Assembly: GCF_002432345.1 (NCBI RefSeq)
Contig: NZ_DJDT01000155.1
Coordinates: forward strand, 1 to 12,491
From: Pedobacter sp. UBA5917
GTDB lineage: Bacteria; Bacteroidota; Bacteroidia; Sphingobacteriales; Sphingobacteriaceae
Direction of reading: 5' to 3'
Length of the DNA stretch: 12,491 bases
Part shown: positions 6,428-12,491 of the stretch, piece by piece
Numbering within the stretch: position 1 is the stretch's first letter
Layout of the letters: every line of letters begins with the position of its first letter
Program-made: the position numbers and the translations under genes
Notes under the pieces: model-generated
Told to the model about the DNA's origin: nothing
Database searches by the model: none
Seen by the model: only the letters and a program-made list of their open reading frames with translations

Positions 6428-6436
6428 TATTCCACT
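6395..6436 (+). terminator. Dyad spanning the stop of the HNH gene
   Basis: AGTGGAATA (6395-6403) and TATTCCACT (6428-6436) are a perfect 9 bp inverted repeat with a 24 bp loop that contains the stop codon at 6425-6427. No T-run follows, so it is not a classical intrinsic terminator. It may stabilise the 3' end or partly end transcription between the HNH and AlbA_2 genes. Confidence 0.3.
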
Positions 6437-6524
6437 CGAAACCACTATTCATATAACATACTATTGAAATATCGATCGAATGGAAAATGTAATACAATCA
6501 GAGTACCTCAATATTTTTTAATTC

Positions 6525-6532
6525 AATACATT
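6525..6532 (+). promoter_or_regulatory. Possible -7 box (TACATTTA) before AlbA_2 gene
   Basis: TACATTTA differs from the Bacteroidota TAnnTTTG consensus only at the last base and ends 5 bp before the ATG at 6538, the same spacing as the box before 3681. No clear -33 element is seen. It suggests the AlbA_2 gene may have its own promoter. Confidence 0.3.
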
Positions 6533-6537
6533 TACAC

Positions 6538-7545
6538 ATGACAAATTTCGCTCTTAACATCTTAGGAAAAAGTATAGCTGACCTTACGCTAGCCGATATT
6601 GAAAACTATTTTACTGAACAAAAACTTGAAACCGATACTCTTGAATTTAAATCCTTCCCAGCGGCAGCGAATTTCGAAGACCTGCTTGGAAAGATTATGA
6701 AGACTTTGTGCGGATATTTAAATGGCTCAGGAGGACTATTGATTCTCGGTGCACCGATAAAAACGGTAGTGGGCAACGTTGATTACTTTCAGGGTGCACT
6801 TACCCCGGTACCCGTACAGAAATCCGTAGACTGGTTCATCAACAAAATCAGTAGCTCCATTTCTCCAATGCCAATCAATGTATCTGTAAAAATTATCCCC
6901 TCAAATCAATCTTATATTTATTTATTTGAAGTCCAGGAAAGCCAATACAAACCGCATCAGGTTGCCCACATATATTACATCAGATTGGACGGCCAAACTA
7001 AACCCGCACCACATTACATTGTACAGGCATTAATGCGCCAGATCACCTATCCAGATCTAAGGGCTACGATCAGGATTAACCGCTTTCAAAATCATGCAGA
7101 ACAGACGATATCTAAATTAACATTAGCGATCTTCAACTTTTCGCAAATGCAAAATGATTCCGATTTTCATTATTATATTACTTTGATAGGTGGAGCTAAA
7201 TTCTTTGCCTGGGATGCCAATCAATATGGTCCAGCAATCAGTTTCGATTTTCATGGCGCACAGTTGCGTCACAGGGAAATTCAGAGAACATTACACTTCG
7301 GCGTTCCCTATACCGCAAGTTATCAAATTACTATTCCAGAAAACGTACAAGAACTCAAGATTATGGTGAACTTCGGGGCAAGACAGTCACCAAGCAAAAT
7401 CTCTATTTACACATTACCTTTAATCAATATTGATCGAAATAATCCTGCCGCACATTTAGTGATAGAAAAGGAAAATACACTTTTTGAAGCTATACAATCG
7501 ATAGAGGAAACGTTATCGCATTTCCGTAACAACGAAATTCTATAG
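6538..7545 (+). CDS. Schlafen-type AlbA_2 domain protein
   Basis: Residues about 25-170 match the Schlafen AlbA_2 domain: ETDTLEFKSF (31-40), CGYLNGSGGLLILGAP (58-73), PHQV (139-142) and YYIRLDGQTKPAP (146-158). E31 and E36 have the five-residue spacing of the paired acidic residues of Schlafen RNases, and K38 is the usual lysine. The Asp of the common GVDD turn is not present (GAPI instead), so nuclease activity is uncertain. Residues about 175-335 form a beta-rich C-terminal domain (ATIRINRF, HYYITLIGG, AISFDFHG, TASYQITIPE) that I do not recognise. AlbA_2 proteins occur as transcription regulators and in phage defence. The gene lies 110 bp after the HNH gene and 75 bp before the STAND NTPase, on the same strand. 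It is cytoplasmic, with no membrane segment. Confidence 0.8.
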   Translation: MTNFALNILGKSIADLTLADIENYFTEQKLETDTLEFKSFPAAANFEDLLGKIMKTLCGYLNGSGGLLILGAPIKTVVGNVDYFQGALTPVPVQKSVDWFINKISSSISPMPINVSVKIIPSNQSYIYLFEVQESQYKPHQVAHIYYIRLDGQTKPAPHYIVQALMRQITYPDLRATIRINRFQNHAEQTISKLTLAIFNFSQMQNDSDFHYYITLIGGAKFFAWDANQYGPAISFDFHGAQLRHREIQRTLHFGVPYTASYQITIPENVQELKIMVNFGARQSPSKISIYTLPLINIDRNNPAAHLVIEKENTLFEAIQSIEETLSHFRNNEIL

Positions 7546-7620
7546 ACTAATCAATCAGAAATATAGAAATCCGATATTTATTTATATTTAGGCTTAAATT
7601 TACGTTTTCAATAGACCATA

Positions 7621-10600
7621 ATGGATAAAATAAACTGGGCTAACTACAGTTATGATGATTTTGAATTGTTTTGCAATGCATTATTAACCTTTGAGATAGG
7701 AAAATCTTACCAGCCTTTTTCAGCTCCAGGTCAAGATGGTGGCATAGATGGTGCATATTCTGGTAATTACGAAAACCAAGCAGGTAAATGGCGGTTCCAG
7801 TTTAAATTTAGACAATCAGCGCGCAGCCAAGCAGTTAGCGAGTTAAAGACCCAGATGAAAAAGGAGGCTGAAAAATTAGCTGATGAGGATTTTTTTGTAC
7901 TGCTTACGAACGTTGAATTACTCCCACAAGAAAATCTCTCGCTAATTGAAGTATTTCAAAATGAAATTCGAATACTCGGCAAGACTTGCAATTGCATGGT
8001 CTGGGATGGTGCAAAAATTTACAATCTGTTTATTCAATACCCATTACTGTCCCTCTGGTTAAACGAAGGCTTTAAAACTGCGCAGGTACAGGATTATCGT
8101 AACGTTTTTAGCAAAAACCTGAATGCAAAAGAATTTGCTCCTGGATCATTTTCGAACTTTTTTATTTCGCGTGAAAATGACATGGACAAGTTAAGTTCAT
8201 TTTTGGAGTCGGAACAAACCATTGCATTAATAATGGGTGAGGCAGGGATCGGAAAAACTAGATTAGTTGTAGAATTTTTTAAGCAAAAAGTTGTTTTTTT
8301 AGAAGATTGGATGCCTCTTGTGCTGATGAATAGGCATGTTGATTTTGATAAAATCCGAAAATCGCTTACATCGAAATTAAATTTCATCATCTTAATTGAC
8401 GATGCCCACACCTACAAAGCCGAGGTGATCGCGGATATGAAAGCACTTGCAGAAAGTGTGAACGGAAAAGTAAAAATTATATTAACTGCAAGAACGCTTG
8501 AAGCCTTCAATTCCTTGACATTGATCAAAGAGTACGAAGCTGAAGATTTACCCCAAATAAAACTTGATGAGTTATCAAGACCTGAGACAGAGCAGCTATT
8601 CCGGCACTATATTACAAATACATCTTATTTACATTACATCAACGAACTGGTAGTTCTATCCTACGGAAAACCTATAATGGTTATTGCAATATTAAATGCC
8701 ATCTCTGAAAACACCCCAATCAGTAAAATCAAAGAACAAGGCTTTTTAAAAAACTATGTAAAGAACTATTTTGGCAGCTTTATTGAAAAAATAAGTAGTT
8801 CTACCGGCATCAGCAAGTCATCAATACAACGGTTATTACAGAATATTGCTCTGATTGAGCCATTCAATTTTAATGACAGTTCAACAATCAATAAACTAAG
8901 CGAGATACATGATATCAAAAGTCAATATGTAACCGAAGCTTTGAAATTACTATTAGAAAAAGGATTTGTAAATGGGCGTTACGAACAAAGTATAAAACCG
9001 GACTATTATAGTGATATTTTACTTTCGGAAATTAATAATAATGAAGTTGTTAGCTATATCACTGAATTTGCTGTTTACATCGATAATATTATTATTAACC
9101 TGAGCAGCGTGGATGAGGTCAATGCTCAAAATCATAACATCCTAAACGACATTCTAATCATATATACCAGTTTAATTGAGAATGGAAAAAATATTGTTGC
9201 CATAAAAAAAGTGCTTTCTACTGTTCTAAGCATTAGTTTCATACAACCTGAAATAGCAAAATCTGTTATTCATCACTTTGTCGAAGGTATCGCTCAAGAA
9301 GACCACTTGCTTGCACTAGATTACAAGGAAAACTTAAAATTTAATTATCAATCTGGCGATGAACCTATAAATAAGGTTATCAGCATATTGAGTAATCTCT
9401 ATGCGAACGCAGCGAATTTAGATTTTGTCGTAAAAAATGCAGTTAAACTCTATGACATCACAGCAGATAAAAAATTAGTAAACATATTTTCGTTTTCAAA
9501 AAAGGATGTAATTGAAAGATTTTCAATGTCTCGCCAAATATATCTTGTAGCAGAATTCTCGAAAAGATTACCAAAGTATTCAGAGAAAGAACTTAACTTT
9601 CTATTATCTTGTATAGCATCGCTCTTAAATTTGGACTTTACACTTTCTGAATGGAATGCGGTTAATAGAGACAGTATTAATATCACGACTTACTATTTGC
9701 CTTCCAGTAGTAATATCAAAAAATTAAGGAAATCGATTATCGATATTTTATTTCAGTTGTATCTTTTGCCGAATGCACAAGAATTACGGAAGGAGGTGAT
9801 AAAGCACATTTTAGATGTGCCTCGGGGAATATTTGCAACGAGCAGGAATTCTACAGTCTATAAAAATGATATTGAAATAAAGCTTGTTCTCGAATTTTTA
9901 AAGAAAAATGCTTCAGATTTTAGCATCGTCGAGCAAAAAGAAGTTCTTGAAAAACTCTATTGGTTTAAAAAATGGGGAATTCCTGATTCTATGTTACCAC
10001 TAACAGATGAAGTCAAAGAAGCCCTTAAGCCAAAGAATTTAACTGAGAAAATATCACAGCTGTTTTCAAAAGCTGAAATAAGCATATTGGAAATGCCGAA
10101 TGTTGATCAATATGTTTCCAGTAAAGTTGATGAATTTGTACAAATAGCTAATGCAGCAGAACTTTCTGACAGCATCATCGAATTTCTGGAACCACAACAA
10201 TATCCGCCCCACTATTATGGGAATTTTCAAGACACTCTTGAAAATAATTATCCAGAATATGCCAAGGTACTCAACGACAAAATGCTGGAGAAATCTTTCG
10301 CCTTATACAATTTGTATGGATATAGGATATTAGGCACAATGTACTTCAAACACAATGACAATAAATTCTATTGGGATCGGGTCAAAAAACTCCAACAATT
10401 GAAAAGTATTGAGGCTGATAATGTGCTTTTGGGAGTATATGGTCAGCGTGTACCTGGCAAAACTATATTGACAGACAGGGATATTGATGTAATTCTTAAA
10501 GTTTACAATAAAAAAAGGAAGGAGAACAATTATTTGCTCTCTACTGCCTTACAAAGTTTATTTGTTGTCGATCATCCAGAAGCATTAACCTACTGCAAGG

Positions 10601-11436
10601 ATTTTTTGGCGAGGGCATATCAACAGGAAGCAGAAATATTTTTTATCAGATTAAGTGATAACGAAACAGTTACTGATGAACAAATGGCGGATTTGATCTT
10701 AAATGACACCATACGTTATGATTTAACCTATGCAATCGAACGCTGTTTAAATAAAGTTCTAATCATTAAAGGTATCGATGCCATTTTCAGCTATCTCATA
10801 AAAAGATACCAACTTAAAAAACAAGTTGTTATAGCGAGTAAGGGATTTGGGGGTTATCAGTTTGTACCAGATGGGGGGCATTCATACCTATTTGATCAAT
10901 GTAATCCCGTAATCCGGATTCAAATGTTTATCAAAGCTATTGACTGGTACTTGATCGAGGATGGCGAGGGTGGGCACATTTATTATGCTAAAGATCTTTT
11001 AGAATACTTGCAGCCAGGACAGTCTTTAAATAGCGAACTGATAGAATATTATCAAGCAAGAATTAAAGATCTAAGCGAAAACGGAGAACAATTAGACAGG
11101 CTTATCGAAAGCCTAAGTATTTTTCATTCAAAAGATGATAATTTCTTAACACTGATAGTCCAGGCTTATGATATCGTCCATGAATTTAAAGATCTGGATG
11201 AAGAAATATATAAAAAACTTAGGACGCAGTGCTACCTGGCAATAATCACAATGGGTGTTAAGTCAGGTGCAGCCAATTTGCCATTTCAGGTCGATATTGA
11301 TCTGCGAGACCTAATTTTAACATATATCAACAGACTTCCTGAATATCATTCTGCAGGCCAATTTTTAAAGGAAGTACTTAAATCGGTTAATGCAGAAATT
11401 GACCGGACAACTGATAGAGAAAATTCCACATGGTAA
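7621..11436 (+). CDS. Mrr-nuclease STAND NTPase (antiviral Avs-like sensor)
   Basis: This 1271-residue protein has three parts. Residues 1-145 are an Mrr-like restriction-endonuclease fold: GQDGGIDG (37-44, likely catalytic D43) and FQFK (59-62), the QxK form of the PD-(D/E)xK site. Residues about 180-480 are a STAND P-loop NTPase: Walker A GEAGIGKT (206-213), Walker B IILIDDAH (256-263), ILTAR sensor (287-291), a GxP motif in YGKPIMVIAI (348-357), then a winged-helix-like part (SSIQRLLQNIALIEPF ... LLEKGFVNGRY). Residues about 480-1271 are long and helical, as expected of a ligand-sensing repeat region. This order matches antiviral STAND (Avs) proteins, which bind a phage protein, oligomerise and activate a nuclease. 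The trigger is unknown. The last 15 codons overlap another open frame that may be the true end. The gene is visibly A/T rich, suggesting transfer. Confidence 0.88.
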   Translation: MDKINWANYSYDDFELFCNALLTFEIGKSYQPFSAPGQDGGIDGAYSGNYENQAGKWRFQFKFRQSARSQAVSELKTQMKKEAEKLADEDFFVLLTNVELLPQENLSLIEVFQNEIRILGKTCNCMVWDGAKIYNLFIQYPLLSLWLNEGFKTAQVQDYRNVFSKNLNAKEFAPGSFSNFFISRENDMDKLSSFLESEQTIALIMGEAGIGKTRLVVEFFKQKVVFLEDWMPLVLMNRHVDFDKIRKSLTSKLNFIILIDDAHTYKAEVIADMKALAESVNGKVKIILTARTLEAFNSLTLIKEYEAEDLPQIKLDELSRPETEQLFRHYITNTSYLHYINELVVLSYGKPIMVIAILNAISENTPISKIKEQGFLKNYVKNYFGSFIEKISSSTGISKSSIQRLLQNIALIEPFNFNDSSTINKLSEIHDIKSQYVTEALKLLLEKGFVNGRYEQSIKPDYYSDILLSEINNNEVVSYITEFAVYIDNIIINLSSVDEVNAQNHNILNDILIIYTSLIENGKNIVAIKKVLSTVLSISFIQPEIAKSVIHHFVEGIAQEDHLLALDYKENLKFNYQSGDEPINKVISILSNLYANAANLDFVVKNAVKLYDITADKKLVNIFSFSKKDVIERFSMSRQIYLVAEFSKRLPKYSEKELNFLLSCIASLLNLDFTLSEWNAVNRDSINITTYYLPSSSNIKKLRKSIIDILFQLYLLPNAQELRKEVIKHILDVPRGIFATSRNSTVYKNDIEIKLVLEFLKKNASDFSIVEQKEVLEKLYWFKKWGIPDSMLPLTDEVKEALKPKNLTEKISQLFSKAEISILEMPNVDQYVSSKVDEFVQIANAAELSDSIIEFLEPQQYPPHYYGNFQDTLENNYPEYAKVLNDKMLEKSFALYNLYGYRILGTMYFKHNDNKFYWDRVKKLQQLKSIEADNVLLGVYGQRVPGKTILTDRDIDVILKVYNKKRKENNYLLSTALQSLFVVDHPEALTYCKDFLARAYQQEAEIFFIRLSDNETVTDEQMADLILNDTIRYDLTYAIERCLNKVLIIKGIDAIFSYLIKRYQLKKQVVIASKGFGGYQFVPDGGHSYLFDQCNPVIRIQMFIKAIDWYLIEDGEGGHIYYAKDLLEYLQPGQSLNSELIEYYQARIKDLSENGEQLDRLIESLSIFHSKDDNFLTLIVQAYDIVHEFKDLDEEIYKKLRTQCYLAIITMGVKSGAANLPFQVDIDLRDLILTYINRLPEYHSAGQFLKEVLKSVNAEIDRTTDRENSTW

Positions 11437-11521
11437 AAACTCAGACGCTTTCCAATTTTACAATCCTGATGGCGCTATTTTAGATAAAAGTGCATACCTG
11501 GAGGTTTGCGGCTCAAAATAG
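11390..11521 (+). other. Overlapping 43-codon frame or frameshifted C-terminus of the STAND gene
   Basis: In the +1 frame relative to the STAND gene, ATG 11390 opens 43 codons: MQKLTGQLIEKIPHGKN followed by SDAFQFYNPDGAILDKSAYL and EVCGSK, ending in TAG at 11519-11521. The frame is open from about 11369, so it overlaps the last coding part. Its composition is more protein-like than the final STAND residues (EIDRTTDRENSTW). It may be the real C-terminus separated by a one-base indel, a +1 frameshift product, or a small independent ORF. Confidence 0.4.
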
Positions 11522-11835
11522 GAATTACCTTCAAAAACCTGCTAAAATTTGACCTGACTTTTTATATCTGCAAGCAGTTATGAAATTCCATATTTCCATA
11601 AATTAAAGAATATATAAGCCTGATAAAATTCCTTGCAAGTTTTGTTTTTTTTTTCGGCAAGTATAACTGCTGATACTATACAATGGATAAAGCTTTCAGC
11701 CGTATGAGCGGATACCCCACCAGTCGCCCGGACAACAAATCTACCATGGAATTATTTTAATCAGGCTGGAAATCTTTGAGTTAAAAACTACCTGTAGCAT
11801 ATTTTGGGTTCTCACCGTTTCCATTAACAAAAATT
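11437..11835. other. 399 bp A/T-rich gap
   Basis: Apart from the overlapping frame ending at 11521, there is no convincing gene. A 25-codon frame at 11683-11760 (MDKAFSRMSGYPTSRPDNKS...) could be a gene remnant but is too short to judge. A CTTGC/GCAAG inverted repeat flanks a run of about ten T near 11645-11654. No strong terminator for the STAND gene is visible. Confidence 0.45.
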
Positions 11836-12339
11836 ATGAAATATATGCTGAAACTAAAATTAATTATTCCCGCCGTACTGATTGTACTCGCAGGCTGTAG
11901 CCAAAAGGTTCACAATACCACTTCAAATTCCGCTTCAGAGAGCAAAAGTGATTCACTCTATGTCGTTTTAAAAATAAAGGACATCATCAAAACCGGCGAA
12001 AAAGTAACCTTAAACTTTACCATTCACAACGACCAGTCAACTGAAAAATCCTTTTGCAAATGGCACACACCTTTTGAGCCCCTGATGAGCAAATACCTTG
12101 ACATCAAAGATGAAAATGGAAACGAGGCTTCCTATAAAGGACCAATGGCTAAAAGGATCATGCCTCCTCCAGCAGACAGCTACCTTATTATTAAACCAGA
12201 AGATATACTGTCTTCAGAAGTCGACCTGTTAAAAGCTTATCAACTGGAAGCAGGAAAAAAATACACAGTTTCGTATAATTCCAGCAGCATCAGTGGAGTG
12301 AAAGCTACCAACACAGTTACCTTCAGGTATACTAAATAA
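11836..12339 (+). CDS. Lipoprotein resembling M35 peptidase N-terminal domain
   Basis: Residues 1-21 are a lipoprotein signal: a lysine-containing start, a hydrophobic stretch (LIIPAVLIVLAGC) and the lipobox L18-A19-G20-C21. The mature protein, 147 residues, begins with a Ser/Thr/Asn-rich linker and then a beta-rich domain: FCKWHTPFEPLMSKYLDIK, YKGPMAKRIMPPPADSYLII, SSEVDLLKAYQLEAGKKYTVSYN. From memory this pattern matches the non-catalytic N-terminal region of deuterolysin (M35) or lysine-specific metallopeptidases. The catalytic HExxH domain is absent and the frame ends in a normal stop. No acidic surface-export signal follows the cysteine (SQKVHN), so a periplasm-facing location is likely. 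It may bind or inhibit a protease, but that is a guess. It is separate from the upstream defence-like genes by 399 bp. Confidence 0.78.
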   Translation: MKYMLKLKLIIPAVLIVLAGCSQKVHNTTSNSASESKSDSLYVVLKIKDIIKTGEKVTLNFTIHNDQSTEKSFCKWHTPFEPLMSKYLDIKDENGNEASYKGPMAKRIMPPPADSYLIIKPEDILSSEVDLLKAYQLEAGKKYTVSYNSSSISGVKATNTVTFRYTK

Positions 12340-12491
12340 GCCTAGAACCTGTACTACCGATGACCATAAATTTGATTAATGATAAACTTATCAGATTGTT
12401 GATTAACCATTATTCCGCAACGGGAACAGTAGTAAATACCGGCCCGTGCTTAGGGCCTGCGTGTGTATGAGCGGTGGCCGGGCAGTTGCCC
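12340..12491. other. Right-edge sequence without confident gene
   Basis: A TGATAA/TTATCA dyad near 12380-12393 could form a weak hairpin after the lipoprotein gene. The last 80 bases become G/C rich. On the minus strand a frame enters from the right edge and stops at 12410-12412, reading NCPATAHTHAGPKHGPVF-like residues; it may be the tail of a gene outside the window, but 26 codons are not enough to decide. Confidence 0.3.

Noticed and set aside
8094..8411. Minus-strand frame across the Walker A region
   Set aside because: Antisense of the STAND NTPase coding region; the plus strand has conserved motifs there.
11683..11760. 25-codon frame, possible transposase remnant
   Set aside because: Too short, with no motif that identifies a transposase; mentioned only as gap content.
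12410..12491. Partial minus-strand gene entering from the right edge
   Set aside because: Only 26 codons with no recognisable motif; equally G/C-rich frames exist on the other strand.
12420..12491. tRNA or other RNA gene at the G/C-rich right end
   Set aside because: No cloverleaf arms or T-loop sequence could be found.

Overview
The window comes from a Bacteroidota bacterium, most probably Sphingobacteriaceae (Pedobacter or Mucilaginibacter type). The reasons are A/T-rich leaders without Shine-Dalgarno sequences, a TAnnTTTG-like promoter box at 3668-3675, a Pur-alpha-like DUF3276 domain, and small zinc-ribbon and hypothetical proteins typical of that group. The taxon is an inference from protein style; there is no rRNA or other marker gene here.

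Left part (1-2400): three minus-strand genes that look like cargo of a plasmid or integrative element. They are a DUF3560 protein cut by the left window edge, an unrecognised protein with a low-complexity N-terminus, and an unusual fusion of a Pur-alpha-like domain to the N-terminal helix-hairpin-helix region of RadC, without the RadC JAB domain. The gaps hold terminator-like hairpins, a long imperfect palindrome (1312-1440) and three exact-period 20 bp direct repeats (2284-2340) that resemble iterons or operators.

Middle (2425-3911): three plus-strand genes with short gaps: an unrecognised protein, a four-cysteine zinc-ribbon protein and a 72-76 residue protein.

Right-centre (3980-11436): a group of nuclease and defence-like genes, increasingly A/T rich. 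On the minus strand a HEPN-like protein with an RNLVAH motif lies 28 bp upstream of a CoiA-like nuclease-fold protein with a C-terminal membrane anchor. Divergently, on the plus strand, come an HNH endonuclease, a Schlafen-type AlbA_2 protein, and a 1271-residue protein with an Mrr-like nuclease domain, a STAND P-loop NTPase and about 850 residues of helical C-terminus. This last protein has the architecture of antiviral STAND (Avs-type) immune sensors and is the most interesting gene in the window. Whether the five genes form one system or a cluster of independent defence genes cannot be decided from sequence alone.

Right edge (11437-12491): a 399 bp gap with a possible frameshifted or overlapping 43-codon frame, then a lipoprotein resembling the non-catalytic N-terminal domain of M35 metallopeptidases, then 152 bp with no confident gene.
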